Shown here piece by piece: positions 39,490-48,244 of a stretch of 64,000 bases of DNA. This DNA comes from Synechococcus sp. WH 8020 (GTDB lineage Bacteria; Cyanobacteriota; Cyanobacteriia; PCC-6307; Cyanobiaceae). Location: contig NZ_CP011941.1 of the NCBI RefSeq assembly GCF_001040845.1, forward strand, positions 2,050,790 to 2,114,789, written 5' to 3'. Each line of letters begins with the position of its first letter. The stretch's first letter is position 1. The notes below the pieces were generated by a model that was given only the letters and a program-made list of their open reading frames with translations, did no database searches and was not told where the DNA came from. The translations under genes were made by a program, and so were the position numbers.

Positions 39490-39810
39490 ATGAACTCTGG
39501 GGTCGTCTCTACAGGAAATCGCAGCCAAATCGCAATCGCGACGGGCTTTCTTGGAGCCTTCATTGTTGGCTCACTTGCGGTCCAAATGGTGCGCAGTCAA
39601 GGTGGGGTTGCGATCGACGGCACCAGACCCAATGCACAAGTGGAGCCAGTGATTGCTTCACCAGCCACCCTCTGGGCCGATATGGGATCCCGCAGCGAGT
39701 TGGTTGAGCAAGTTTCGTCAGCAACGGCCACCAACGCATCGCCAAAAGCCGTTGTGGATCCAGTTGTGGGATCTGAAGCAACACTTTGGTCTGCCTTAGG
39801 AAGCCGCTGA
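39490..39810 (+). CDS. Small single-pass hypothetical protein with a duplicated motif
   Basis: A 106-residue protein of unknown function. One hydrophobic segment (about 14-34, [21 protein letters not shown]) would anchor it. The rest holds two copies of one motif: [18 protein letters not shown] (about 51-68) and [18 protein letters not shown] (about 89-106, at the very C-terminus). The repeat supports its being a real protein. It ends two bases before the moaC ATG, so it may be co-transcribed with the cofactor genes. Confidence 0.65.
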   Translation: MNSGVVSTGNRSQIAIATGFLGAFIVGSLAVQMVRSQGGVAIDGTRPNAQVEPVIASPATLWADMGSRSELVEQVSSATATNASPKAVVDPVVGSEATLWSALGSR

Positions 39811-39812
39811 AC

Positions 39813-40289
39813 ATGGAAGAAGGCCTCACTCACCTCAACACATCAGGTGAAGTTCACATGGTTGATGTGGGTGATCGCCGTCCAACGAAACGCCAAGCAA
39901 CCGCTAAAGGCTGCCTTCAAATGCAGCCAACCACGCTGGAACTGATCCGTTCCGGCAACACACCGAAAGGTGATCTGCTCGCTGTTGCGCGAGTCGCAGC
40001 CATTCAGGCGGCGAAACGGACCTGGGAACTGATTCCCCTTTGCCACCAGTTACCACTCAGTGGTGTGGAGGTCACGATTGAACCGGATCCCTCACTACCG
40101 GGACTCATCCTGTGCTGCCGGTGCAGAACAACACACAACACGGGTGTGGAGATGGAATCCATGACAGCAGTGTCCATTGGATTACTCACGCTTTACGACA
40201 TGCTCAAGTCCATTGATCCAGGGATGACCTTGAGTCAGATCGTTCTTACCCATAAAGATGGAGGTCGCAACGGTGCCTGGTCCCGTTGA
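39813..40289 (+). CDS. moaC: Cyclic pyranopterin monophosphate synthase MoaC
   Basis: MoaC, 158 residues, completes cyclic pyranopterin formation after MoaA. Conserved stretches are [18 protein letters not shown] at the N-terminus, [20 protein letters not shown] (about 60-79), [20 protein letters not shown] and [14 protein letters not shown] IVLTHKDGG near the end. ATG 39813 (MEEGLTHLN) is preferred over the in-frame GTG/TTG-type extension to 39786, which would overlap the previous gene. It overlaps moeA by about 32 bases. Confidence 0.95.
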   Translation: MEEGLTHLNTSGEVHMVDVGDRRPTKRQATAKGCLQMQPTTLELIRSGNTPKGDLLAVARVAAIQAAKRTWELIPLCHQLPLSGVEVTIEPDPSLPGLILCCRCRTTHNTGVEMESMTAVSIGLLTLYDMLKSIDPGMTLSQIVLTHKDGGRNGAWSR

Positions 40290-41532
40290 GCCCTATGGAC
40301 GCGAAGGGTTACCTCTTAGCGAAGCCAGACATCGTCTACTCGCAGACATCAGCCCAATCAATGCGTTAACAACCGTGCCTCTTGATGAGGCGCTTGGGCG
40401 CGTCAATGCCAAGTCAATCAACGCTCAGGTCTCGATTCCAGGGTTCCGAGCCTCGATTATGGACGGGTACGCCTTAGGGCAACACCATCAACCTACAGTC
40501 GGTCAACAATGGATCCTTCAAGGCCGATCAGCTCCTGGCTCTCCTTTTGATCGGGTCTTAAATGCTGGTGAAGCCATCCGTATCTTGACCGGAGCCCCCC
40601 TCCCAGAAGGAGCAGGCTGGGTCTTGCCACAAGAATGTGCGGAGACCAGCCAAACGCAACTGACCTTGGCTGTTGAAGTTTCGGATCAACCCTGGATCAG
40701 AGCCGAAGACGAAGAATGCCGTGCCGGGGATCGATTACTGAACCAGGGCCAACGTCTAACCCCTTCCCAGCTAGGGCGCTTAGCAGCCTGCGGCGTGGGC
40801 GCGCTTGAGGTCTACCGCAAACCTCGCATTGGCATCCTCATCAGCGGTGATGAGCTCGTGCAAGCCGGCCTAGAACGACGAACAGGAGAGATATGGGAGA
40901 GCAATGGCACCCTGCTTGAGGCGATCTTGCACAACCTCCGCCAGGTCGTGCATTCGCGGTGCGTGGTTCCCGATCAACCAGAAGCTTTGCGGCAGGCGCT
41001 AGCTGAACTCAGCCAAACCTGTGATGTTGTGGTGAGCACAGGGGGAATTTCCGCTGGTGACACTGACTGGATCCGGGAGCTTGTCAACGAATTGGGGCAG
41101 GTGAGTTTCTGGAAACTGTTTCTGAAGCCAGGACGCCCCTTCGCCTTCGGGCACATCAACAGCCCAGAAGGCAACGTGCCTTTCTTTGGCCTCCCTGGAA
41201 ACCCTGTCGCTGCAGCAATCACCGCCCTACAGCTGCTCTGGCCCGCCTTGCAGTTGCTGGAAGGTCAAGAAGAGCCTGACTTATTTCCACGCGTCAAAGT
41301 CAAACTGGCCAACGCTTTGGCTCGCCGGCCAGGCCGCCCCGAACTCGCCCGCGCTCAATTGGAGGTCGATGCGAGCGGAGAGCTCATGGCGCGAGTGAGC
41401 GATTCACAAGCCTCATCCCGCATTGGCTCCCTGGTTAACAGCGATCTTTTGCTGGAGATTCCCGCACAAACAGGAGGGTTGGAAGCGGGCGAGAGTCTTT
41501 GGGCGCAACTGATCCGAACACGCCTCCTCTAG
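40258..41532 (+). CDS. moeA: Molybdopterin molybdenumtransferase MoeA
   Basis: MoeA, 424 residues, inserts molybdenum into molybdopterin. [11 protein letters not shown] (about 64-74) is the N-terminal signature, [18 protein letters not shown] follows, [11 protein letters not shown] (about 194-204) lies in the MoaB-like domain, and [15 protein letters not shown] and [10 protein letters not shown] mark the active site. The start is either ATG 40258, inside moaC, or GTG 40273; both keep the fold. Tandem with moaC. Confidence 0.94.
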   Translation: MEVATVPGPVEPYGREGLPLSEARHRLLADISPINALTTVPLDEALGRVNAKSINAQVSIPGFRASIMDGYALGQHHQPTVGQQWILQGRSAPGSPFDRVLNAGEAIRILTGAPLPEGAGWVLPQECAETSQTQLTLAVEVSDQPWIRAEDEECRAGDRLLNQGQRLTPSQLGRLAACGVGALEVYRKPRIGILISGDELVQAGLERRTGEIWESNGTLLEAILHNLRQVVHSRCVVPDQPEALRQALAELSQTCDVVVSTGGISAGDTDWIRELVNELGQVSFWKLFLKPGRPFAFGHINSPEGNVPFFGLPGNPVAAAITALQLLWPALQLLEGQEEPDLFPRVKVKLANALARRPGRPELARAQLEVDASGELMARVSDSQASSRIGSLVNSDLLLEIPAQTGGLEAGESLWAQLIRTRLL

Positions 41533-41541
41533 TTCATGCAT

Positions 41542-41973
41542 TCAAAGCGGTGTATTGCCGCTGAGCCATGTGCCCTGCCCATTCCTCCATTCTCTTTTCC
41601 AGAAAGGAGCCTGATGCTTAATCGCCTCCAACAAATCCATGCAACAACGCTGAGCAGGGCCACGACGATCAGCCTCAACAGCCACTAGCACAATCACCTC
41701 CGAGGGCAGCATGCGACCCACCCGATGAAGCACAAGAGCTGAGTTGGCACCGTGATCAATCAACAACCGTTGTGCATTCTGACGGATGACTCCCTCACAC
41801 ATTTTTGGATAGTGCGTGAGCTCAAACGCGTCCAAAGGTCTTCCATCCTGCGCAACATCACGCACACGACCCACAAATGTGGCTAACGCCGCAGTCTGAG
41901 ACGACCAAGCAGCCAAGTGAATCCAAGGATCAAAGATTTGGCTGTGAATTTGGATCGTGATCTTCTCTTGCAT
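41542..41973 (-). CDS. moaE: Molybdopterin synthase catalytic subunit MoaE
   Basis: Large subunit of molybdopterin synthase, 143 residues, transferring sulfur from thiocarboxylated MoaD. Landmarks are ALATFVGRVRDV, LTHYPKMCEG, LVLHRVGRMLPSEVIVLVAV and AIKHQAPFWKREW, the last holding the active-site Lys pair region. ATG 41973 follows the moaD stop by ten bases; a longer frame to 42021 would overlap moaD. It converges on moeA with nine bases between. Confidence 0.93.
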   Translation of the reverse strand: MQEKITIQIHSQIFDPWIHLAAWSSQTAALATFVGRVRDVAQDGRPLDAFELTHYPKMCEGVIRQNAQRLLIDHGANSALVLHRVGRMLPSEVIVLVAVEADRRGPAQRCCMDLLEAIKHQAPFWKREWRNGQGTWLSGNTPL

Positions 41974-41983
41974 CAAACTCCCT

Positions 41984-42238
41984 TTAACCTCCCGTAAATG
42001 GTGGAAGAAACGCGATTTCATCCCCGGAATGCACCGACGTCATCGGAGCCACCAACTGCTGATTAATCGCAATTTGCACCGCTGCAGGTCGAGGACCAAG
42101 GTGCAACTGAGTCCAGATATCTTCAGCGGTAACAACCTCTCTGTCAGGGAGCGTCAGCAATTGTTCAGCCCAGCCCGCTTGGTCGCGAAGAGAGGCAAAC
42201 AACAACACGTGGATGGATCTCTCCTGAGATTTCGTCAT
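41984..42238 (-). CDS. moaD: Molybdopterin synthase sulfur carrier subunit MoaD
   Basis: Ubiquitin-like sulfur carrier, 84 residues. The C-terminus PPFTGG gives the Gly-Gly that is thiocarboxylated, and IHVLLFASLRDQAG is the typical first strand. ATG 42238 is chosen for the normal MoaD length; the frame continues upstream into moaB. Its start is one base from the GTG of the divergent moaB, so their promoters must lie inside each other's coding sequence or one is read from afar. Confidence 0.92.
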   Translation of the reverse strand: MTKSQERSIHVLLFASLRDQAGWAEQLLTLPDREVVTAEDIWTQLHLGPRPAAVQIAINQQLVAPMTSVHSGDEIAFLPPFTGG

Positions 42239-42239
42239 A

Positions 42240-42824
42240 GTGGACAATCTCGAGCACTGTTTGGTTTTAGCGTCAGAACAGGCGCATGATCCTGAACTGA
42301 CCCTCTCCATTGCTCTTCTCACCATTTCCGACCGACGCACAAGGGCGGAAGACAGCAGCGGCGACGCACTGGCACAACGCCTGGCAACGGCAGGTCATCA
42401 ACTGAGTGATCGAAAAATCTGCCCTGATGATCGTTACCTCATTCGATCTGAGCTGAGTCAATGGATCGCCAACCCAACCATTGATGTGGTGATCACCAGC
42501 GGCGGGACTGGGCTCACAGGTCGTGATGGGACCCCGGAAGCCATCGCTCCCTTACTCGACAAAACCATCGACGGTTTCGGAGAACTGTTCCGCGTTCTGT
42601 CCTACGAAAGCATTGGCACCAGCACTCTTCAAAGTCGTTGCCTTGCTGGCGTCGCCAACGGCACCATCGTTTTCGTTCTTCCCGGTTCTTTAGATGCTGT
42701 TGAAACAGCTTGGGATCGAATTATCTCCAGCCAATTGGACGCGAACACCCGTCCTTGCAACCTTGTGCAACTTCTGCCGCGATTACGGGAAACATCTTGG
42801 ACACCCAAGCTCAATCCTGATTAG
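42240..42824 (+). CDS. moaB: MoaB/Mog-type molybdopterin adenylyltransferase
   Basis: A 194-residue MoaB/MogA-family protein, which adenylates molybdopterin before MoeA acts. [17 protein letters not shown] (about 29-45), [20 protein letters not shown] (about 84-103) and [14 protein letters not shown] are the conserved motifs. The annotated start is GTG 42240; a start somewhat further in cannot be excluded because the first 20 residues are not conserved in the family. Confidence 0.88.
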   Translation: MDNLEHCLVLASEQAHDPELTLSIALLTISDRRTRAEDSSGDALAQRLATAGHQLSDRKICPDDRYLIRSELSQWIANPTIDVVITSGGTGLTGRDGTPEAIAPLLDKTIDGFGELFRVLSYESIGTSTLQSRCLAGVANGTIVFVLPGSLDAVETAWDRIISSQLDANTRPCNLVQLLPRLRETSWTPKLNPD

Positions 42825-42877
42825 GTGAATAGGACTCGGACTGGTCTGAATCATCGCTGCGGCAAAAGGAACGGACT

Positions 42878-43651
42878 TCAAAATGGAATCGGCATCGTGA
42901 CCGCAGCGGGCTCAGGTGAGCAAGCAGTGACTTGCTGGTTCACCACATCTCCCACGACAACGATGGAAGGCGATGCAAATTTTTCTGTTCGGGTGGCTTC
43001 TGCCACCTCCCGCAAGGGTGCCTTCAAGCAACGCTGACCAGCAACCGTGCCCTGCTGAACGACAGCCACAGGAGTATCTCCATCTAAACCACCGGCGATT
43101 AATTCCTCGGCAATCCGTGGAAGGTTATGCAAACCCATATAAATCACTAAACCATCACTCGCGGTAGCTAACGCACGCCAATTCACGGATGGGCGACGTT
43201 TGTCAATCTCCTCATGACCCGTTACGAAGGTGACCGACGAGCCTGCTCGACGATGCGTGACCGGAATTCCGGCATACGCCGGAGCGGCAATCCCGGCCGT
43301 GACTCCAGGAACCACCTCAACCGCAATGCCATGGGACACCAGATGAGCGGCCTCCTCTCCACCACGACCAAACAGGAACGGATCTCCACCTTTTAAGCGA
43401 ACCACCGTTTGATAGCGCTGACCCAAGGCCACTAACACTGAGTTGGTACTGGGCTGAGGCACGGAGTGGTGTCCGCGACGTTTGCCGACAAAATGACGTT
43501 CACAAGAGTCTGGAACGAGATTCAGGACCTCGCTTGGAACCAGGGAGTCGTAGACGAGAGCATCACAACATCGCAGTAGACGATGAGCCTTCACGGTGAG
43601 AAGGTCGGGATCTCCTGGTCCAGCACCGACGAGATACACAGTTCCTGTCAT
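42878..43651 (-). CDS. cobA: Uroporphyrinogen-III C-methyltransferase
   Basis: SAM-dependent methyltransferase, 257 residues, making precorrin-2 for siroheme and cobalamin. MTGTVYLVGAGPGDPDLLT opens the protein, VVRLKGGDPFLFGRGGEE (about 84-101) is the family signature, and VTHRRAGSSVTFVTGHE is the SAM region. It is a single-domain form without the CysG oxidase or ferrochelatase part. ATG 43651 follows the chelatase stop by 11 bases. It sits near nirA, which needs siroheme. Confidence 0.94.
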   Translation of the reverse strand: MTGTVYLVGAGPGDPDLLTVKAHRLLRCCDALVYDSLVPSEVLNLVPDSCERHFVGKRRGHHSVPQPSTNSVLVALGQRYQTVVRLKGGDPFLFGRGGEEAAHLVSHGIAVEVVPGVTAGIAAPAYAGIPVTHRRAGSSVTFVTGHEEIDKRRPSVNWRALATASDGLVIYMGLHNLPRIAEELIAGGLDGDTPVAVVQQGTVAGQRCLKAPLREVAEATRTEKFASPSIVVVGDVVNQQVTACSPEPAAVTMPIPF

Positions 43652-43662
43652 GGTCGAGTCAA

Positions 43663-44349
43663 TCACGGCAATGCAGCTAGACAATGAATAAGACCCTGAC
43701 GAAGCTCGGGAACTTCTAAGAGGGATGGCAGCCCACCAGCCTGACCCAACGCCTCCGACATCCGGTTGGGAGCCAGCGAGAGCGGCAATGGAACCATGTT
43801 GGGTTGATTCTTAGCAAACTGGTCCCAGACATCAAAGGCCACCACAGGTAAGCCGAAGCGACGTTGCACTGAAATCAAAAAGCGATCAGAGAGCCCTGGC
43901 CTCAATGGATGGTGAACGAGTGCCAGAGATCGATTTTGAGCAACAACAACCTCAATCCAACGGGACATCAGCACCCACCAACACTCCCAGGAACCAAGAA
44001 AGGGAAGAGGCTTCACCACAACGCCCTCGCTCCTCAAGCGATCACGAATCAGAGGCACATCGCTTCTGGCATGACTGCCAGGAAGCAAGAGAAGGGGCAC
44101 CAGCCATTGTGAGTCACACTGCGCTGCCGTCGGAACCTCTGCGGTGAGCACCTCCAATTCAACTGGGGCCGCTCGGCACTCAGCAACAGCCACCGAAATC
44201 TCCCGCACACAAGGGGGAACGAGGCCACCAGAACGGCCGTGGACCACCAGACGAAGGGCAGTTGCACCCCCTGATTCGCCCCGTTTCCGTAACAACGGCC
44301 ACGGATCAAAAGCCCCTTGAACTGATGTAGTCAGGTGGTTTCTGTTCAT
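43663..44349 (-). CDS. CbiX/SirB-like chelatase
   Basis: A 228-residue protein resembling sirohydrochlorin chelatases. LRLVVHGRSGGLVPPCV near residues 31-47 matches the His-containing substrate motif (VxHGR), and LVPLLLLPGSHARSDVPLIRD (in part LLLLPGSHARSDVP) near 80-100 matches the second metal His. C-terminal similarity is weak. With cobA directly downstream and nirA close by, iron insertion for siroheme is the likely role (inference); a cobalt chelatase is possible. ATG 44349 is preferred to an upstream in-frame ATG at 44397. Confidence 0.72.
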   Translation of the reverse strand: MNRNHLTTSVQGAFDPWPLLRKRGESGGATALRLVVHGRSGGLVPPCVREISVAVAECRAAPVELEVLTAEVPTAAQCDSQWLVPLLLLPGSHARSDVPLIRDRLRSEGVVVKPLPFLGSWECWWVLMSRWIEVVVAQNRSLALVHHPLRPGLSDRFLISVQRRFGLPVVAFDVWDQFAKNQPNMVPLPLSLAPNRMSEALGQAGGLPSLLEVPELRQGLIHCLAALP

Positions 44350-44355
44350 GCATGC

Positions 44356-44535
44356 ATGACCTACTACCGCAGAGGGCATTCTCGCGCCCCCATGCAATCA
44401 AGCGTTCGCAACAACCGAGCATCGCAGCGGTTCAAGAATGATTTCGATCGCGACTTAGCTGCCATGGCAAGGGTTTGGTCCATGATCCGCCAGGGGGCTG
44501 TTCGCTGGATCGGAGAAATCGGCCGCCAATACTGA
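44356..44535 (+). CDS. Small basic hypothetical protein (59 residues)
   Basis: A short frame divergent from the chelatase gene, with six bases between the starts. The product (MTYYRRGHSRAPMQSSVRNN...DFDRDLAAMARVWSMIRQG...) is Arg-rich at the N-terminus and amphipathic helical at the C-terminus. I do not recognise a family. A shorter form from ATG 44392 (47 residues) is equally possible. No clear ribosome-binding site. Confidence 0.4.
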   Translation: MTYYRRGHSRAPMQSSVRNNRASQRFKNDFDRDLAAMARVWSMIRQGAVRWIGEIGRQY

Positions 44536-44636
44536 TGCAATCTTCTGCTTCTGAAATTCAAATCTATAGAGCCAGAAATCAAAGCACTTGCATGTAGCCA
44601 ATCAAACAATATTTCAAGTCAGGAGCCGCCAATTTG

Positions 44637-44679
44637 GTTCCAACCGATACCGAAACATCACCCCATCGATCGCTATAAA
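44637..44679 (+). promoter_or_regulatory. Candidate NtcA-activated promoter of nirA
   Basis: GTTCCAACCGATAC (44637-44650) matches GTN10AC with a perfect TAC half-site. After 23 bases comes TATAAA (44674-44679), one base from TAN3T. The spacing equals that at urtA. The nirA ATG is 78 bases further. A second match, GTAGCCAATCAAAC at 44594-44607, lies upstream but has no -10 at the right distance. Confidence 0.6.
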
Positions 44680-44757
44680 CATTTTGCAGCACGGATTTTT
44701 CTCTGATGTGCTGGAAATGTCGCTTACAGACGAATTCCCGTATCAAGCATCAGCGCT

Positions 44758-46299
44758 ATGAGCATTCAAATCCCAACAAGACCGTTCCTAGAAAACAAGA
44801 CGCTCAATAAAATTGAGCAAAACAAAGCCTCTAAAGATGGCCTTCTTGTTGGAAGTGAATTAGAAGAGTTTGCAAGAATTGGCTGGGAAGAGGTTGATGA
44901 AACCGATCTTCAGCTGCGCCTCAAATGGTATGGGATGTTCTGGCGGCCAAAAACTCCAGGAAAATTCATGCTTCGCCTGCGAGTACCCAATGGTGTGCTC
45001 AGCAACGAACAGATCCGCGTTGTCGCTTCCATTGTTGAACGTTACGGCGAAAATGGAAGCTGCGATATCACAACACGACAAAACTTGCAACTTCGAGGAG
45101 TATTACTTGACGATCTCCCCGATATTATAAAACGCTTGAAGGCCGTTGGTCTCAGTTCAATTCAATCAGGATTTGACAACCCTAGAAATGTCACTGGAAA
45201 TCCCTTAGCAGGAATTGATCCGAACGAAATCATCGACACTCGTCCCTTCACAACCGAACTACATAACTTTCTAACCAATAATTGCCAAGGCAATCCAGAG
45301 TTTTCCAATCTTCCTCGCAAATGGAATACTGCTGTTGCTGGCGCCAAAGATAATTTCTTACTTCACAACGACATCGTCTTTCACCCCGTTGAACGCGATG
45401 GTGTGATGGGTTTCGGTGTCTGGATCGGAGGGATCCTCTCTTCACAGATGAATGCTTATGCCATTCCCCTGAATGCATGGGTGAAGCAGGATGAAATTTG
45501 TAAAATGACAGATTGCGTCATTCGCTTATGGCGTGACAACGGCGAACGAAACAAGCGCCCCAAAGGCCGGTTCCGGATGTATCTCGATCAACTAGGTATC
45601 GACACTTTTAGGAATGAGGTGGAAGGCCTCTTTGGTCCACTCACAGAGGATCCAGGGTCAGTCTTTAACTCCAACCCACGTTCTCACTACGGAATCCACC
45701 CACAAAAAAATGCAGATGAGTTTTTCGCAGGGCTGCATGTAAACGTTGGACGACTCACTGCAGCCGACCTTCACAACCTAGCCACAGCGAGCCAGGAATA
45801 CGGAACTGGAGAAATTCGCCTAACAGAAGACCAGAACGTCATCATCGTGGGGCTTACAACATCCAAGCTGGACCGCTTCAAAGCCGATCCTTTGCTGCAG
45901 CGCTTCCCTCTTGAACCAGGTGCAATCGCAGCGGGAACAGTCTCCTGCACAGGCAACACCTACTGCAGTTTTGGTCTCACGAACACCAAAGATCAAGCGA
46001 TTGCTGCTGCTAAGCGACTCGATGCAGAACTCGAACTGCCCGAAGAGCTCAAGATCCATTGGACCGGATGCCCCAATACCTGTGGGCAAGCCTTCATGGG
46101 TGCGATTGGCCTGACAGGCACCAAAGCGAAAAACAGTAAGGGCGAAATGGGTGAGGGCTACACGCTGAGCATTGGAGGGTCGCAAGGCGAAAACCCACAG
46201 ATCGGCGAAATTCAGCAAAAGGCTATTCCTGCAGAGGAGATTCAAAATGTTCTTAAACAGGTTCTGATTGAACAATTCGGAGCAAAACCTCGGGCTTAA
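44758..46299 (+). CDS. nirA: Ferredoxin-nitrite reductase NirA
   Basis: Assimilatory nitrite reductase, 513 residues, reducing nitrite to ammonium with six electrons from ferredoxin. The [4Fe-4S]-siroheme site is bound by cysteines in SCTGNTYCSFG (CX5C) and GCPNTCGQ (CX3C). GSCDITTRQNLQLRG and NPLAGIDPNEIIDTRP in the N-terminal half bind siroheme. There is no C-terminal extra ferredoxin domain. It follows the siroheme genes and precedes a nitrite-type transporter. Confidence 0.96.
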   Translation: MSIQIPTRPFLENKTLNKIEQNKASKDGLLVGSELEEFARIGWEEVDETDLQLRLKWYGMFWRPKTPGKFMLRLRVPNGVLSNEQIRVVASIVERYGENGSCDITTRQNLQLRGVLLDDLPDIIKRLKAVGLSSIQSGFDNPRNVTGNPLAGIDPNEIIDTRPFTTELHNFLTNNCQGNPEFSNLPRKWNTAVAGAKDNFLLHNDIVFHPVERDGVMGFGVWIGGILSSQMNAYAIPLNAWVKQDEICKMTDCVIRLWRDNGERNKRPKGRFRMYLDQLGIDTFRNEVEGLFGPLTEDPGSVFNSNPRSHYGIHPQKNADEFFAGLHVNVGRLTAADLHNLATASQEYGTGEIRLTEDQNVIIVGLTTSKLDRFKADPLLQRFPLEPGAIAAGTVSCTGNTYCSFGLTNTKDQAIAAAKRLDAELELPEELKIHWTGCPNTCGQAFMGAIGLTGTKAKNSKGEMGEGYTLSIGGSQGENPQIGEIQQKAIPAEEIQNVLKQVLIEQFGAKPRA

Positions 46300-46395
46300 T
46301 CGCACTAAATCGCTACTCCTTTCAGAAAACCGTGGCGCTTTGTTTTGAAGCCATGGTTCAACGTTTCAGCAATCTTCACATCGGCTTATTTCACA

Positions 46396-46530
46396 ATGGC
46401 TTTCAAAGTTGATTTCCTATCGCGCTTTGTTAACTGGCTTAGCGCAAGTGGGGAAGATAAAGCACCAATTTCTGTAGCACCACAGAATCAAGATTTTTTC
46501 TCACGCTTCATGAATCGCGTCAGCGGTTGA
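46396..46530 (+). CDS. Possible 44-residue protein between nirA and the FNT transporter
   Basis: Short frame starting ATG 46396 (a TTG-initiated form from 46345 would add 17 residues). The peptide carries two related amphipathic segments, DFLSRFVNWLSASG near its start and DFFSRFMNRVSG at its end. It fills the gap between nirA and the transporter gene, ending 28 bases before the latter. Start signals are weak and I cannot name a family. Confidence 0.4.
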   Translation: MAFKVDFLSRFVNWLSASGEDKAPISVAPQNQDFFSRFMNRVSG

Positions 46531-46558
46531 TTCCCTTTCATCTACTAAACACCCAATC

Positions 46559-47467
46559 ATGAGTGCAACAGCGTCCCAGATGGACTACGTCCTACCTAAT
46601 GAACTCGTCGACGGCATGATTTTAGCCGGCGGCAAGAAAGCAACAGTCAGCATTAAAAACCTGCTGATCCGTGGTTTTTACTCCGGAGCCATTCTTGGTC
46701 TCGCAGTGGTCCTGGCCCTCACGGTGGGAATCCTGACAAAACTGCCATTCGTAGGTTCTCTCCTATTCCCATTTGGTTTTGCAAGCATTGTCCTCTTCGG
46801 GATGGAGCTGGTGACCGGTAACTTCGCATTGCTGCCGATGGCAACATGGGCCGGCAAATGCAGCTGGAGTGCAACATTTCGCAATTGGGTGTGGGTGTGG
46901 ATTGGTAATTTCATTGGCACACTCGTGGTCGCCATCATCATGGGCATCAGCCTGACGAGTGGCAGCTTGGATGCTGCTGCTGAGAATGTTGGGCCACCGA
47001 TTTGGGATCTCGTTGCTCAGAAAATCGTTGCTCTTAATCAGATCAACGTTGTGAAAAAGTACGAAGCCCTTGGAAGTATGGGCTTCTTTTTAGCATTCCT
47101 TCGCGGAGTTGTTGCCAACTGGTTGGTTTGCCTAGGCGTCACGATGGCTCTTGTGAGTAAAAGTGTTCCAGGAAAAATCTTGGCTTGCTGGTTACCCATC
47201 ACCGCTTTCCAATCATTAGGCATGGAGCACATTGTTGTGAATCAATTCCTACACACCGCTGGACCGATTCTTGGATCAGGAGTGCCCTTTTACAAAGTAA
47301 TCTTCTGGAATTTCCTCCCAGTTACGCTAGGTAATATTGTTGGAGGCATGGTATTCATCGGCATGCTCTTTTACAGCACCCACCGCACCAAAATTTCAGA
47401 TGTTCTACCTACAGAGCATGATGAGAAACTGGAACGTGAACTGGCCGCCGAACTTGGTGCTCGCTAA
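46559..47467 (+). CDS. Formate/nitrite (FNT) family transporter
   Basis: Membrane channel of the FNT family, 302 residues with six expected helices. Family features are FGFASIVLFGMELVTGNFAL (about 76-95) and GVVANWLVCLGVTMAL (about 189-204), and MEHIVVNQF (about 221-229). Position right after nirA argues for nitrite uptake or efflux control, as suggested for FocA-type genes of Prochlorococcus and Synechococcus (inference). It is separated from nirA only by a possible small gene. Confidence 0.9.
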   Translation: MSATASQMDYVLPNELVDGMILAGGKKATVSIKNLLIRGFYSGAILGLAVVLALTVGILTKLPFVGSLLFPFGFASIVLFGMELVTGNFALLPMATWAGKCSWSATFRNWVWVWIGNFIGTLVVAIIMGISLTSGSLDAAAENVGPPIWDLVAQKIVALNQINVVKKYEALGSMGFFLAFLRGVVANWLVCLGVTMALVSKSVPGKILACWLPITAFQSLGMEHIVVNQFLHTAGPILGSGVPFYKVIFWNFLPVTLGNIVGGMVFIGMLFYSTHRTKISDVLPTEHDEKLERELAAELGAR

Positions 47468-47478
47468 TTTCAAACCCC

Positions 47479-48192
47479 ATGAGTGCAATAGATGAGGCCA
47501 CCCTCTGGGATCGGCTATCCAATGCACGGAGGATTCCATTGAATCCAACCTGGCTGGGAGAGATTTTCTCTCCCAGCCTTTCTGATGAACTCCGTTTTGC
47601 AGTGGCTGAACGCTTGGGGATGTTGGCAGAAACAGGCTGGCCAATCATCCAGACTCTGATCAAGCAACACGGAATTCAACCTGAATTCATCCATGCCGCC
47701 GGCCTCTGCCATCAACCTGAAGCAAAAGATTGGCTGCTCGCACAACTGAACCAATCCAATACTCCCGATGCCTTACTGCTCAACGCACTGAGTTGCTGGG
47801 GTTCCGAACTCACGCTGCCTCAATTTGAGCATATCTTGCAGTTACCAAGCCAAGCACAACGCCTCGCTGGTTTAAATCTTCTCAGCTTCAAATCTCATCA
47901 ACTTCAAGCAAGTGAATTACTGCAATTGTGTGAATGCACTCTTCAAGATTGGCGTGACCCTGTAGTGATTGCCTGCATTCGTTTGCTGCAGCGACGAGAC
48001 GAAAAGGTTATCAGTGACCGGTTGGCCAAGCTCGTCCACAACGGATCCGACGACAGTGCTCAAGCCGCATTAAAAGCACTGGGATGTATAGGAACAACCC
48101 ATAGCAAAGAACAATTGAAATGTTTAAGCCTAGAACTGACGAACCCGCAACGTCTCGCCCAAGCAGAGCAACAACTTCAACAGCAATTTTAA
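47479..48192 (+). CDS. HEAT-repeat-like hypothetical protein
   Basis: A 237-residue soluble protein that I cannot assign. It is built of helical pairs rich in Leu and Ala, for example LRFAVAERLGMLAETGWPII (about 36-55), DPVVIACIRLLQRRDEKVIS (about 157-176) and DDSAQAALKALGCIGTTHSK (about 191-210), which fit HEAT-like repeats used in protein binding. It begins 11 bases after the transporter gene, so it belongs to the nirA transcription unit, and it converges on cynS. A scaffolding role in nitrogen assimilation is only a guess. Confidence 0.6.
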   Translation: MSAIDEATLWDRLSNARRIPLNPTWLGEIFSPSLSDELRFAVAERLGMLAETGWPIIQTLIKQHGIQPEFIHAAGLCHQPEAKDWLLAQLNQSNTPDALLLNALSCWGSELTLPQFEHILQLPSQAQRLAGLNLLSFKSHQLQASELLQLCECTLQDWRDPVVIACIRLLQRRDEKVISDRLAKLVHNGSDDSAQAALKALGCIGTTHSKEQLKCLSLELTNPQRLAQAEQQLQQQF

Positions 48193-48197
48193 GCCAG

Positions 48198-48220
48198 AAA
48201 AAAGCCCGGACATGCCGGGC
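48198..48220 (-). terminator. Intrinsic terminator of cynS
   Basis: On the minus strand GCCCGGCATGTCCGGGC forms a six-base-pair GC stem, followed by TTTTTT (48203-48198). It begins 25 bases after the cynS stop. It also sits just after the convergent HEAT-like gene, though the tract of T residues favours the cynS direction. Confidence 0.8.
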
Positions 48221-48244
48221 AATACTCTCTACAAAGTTAAAGTC

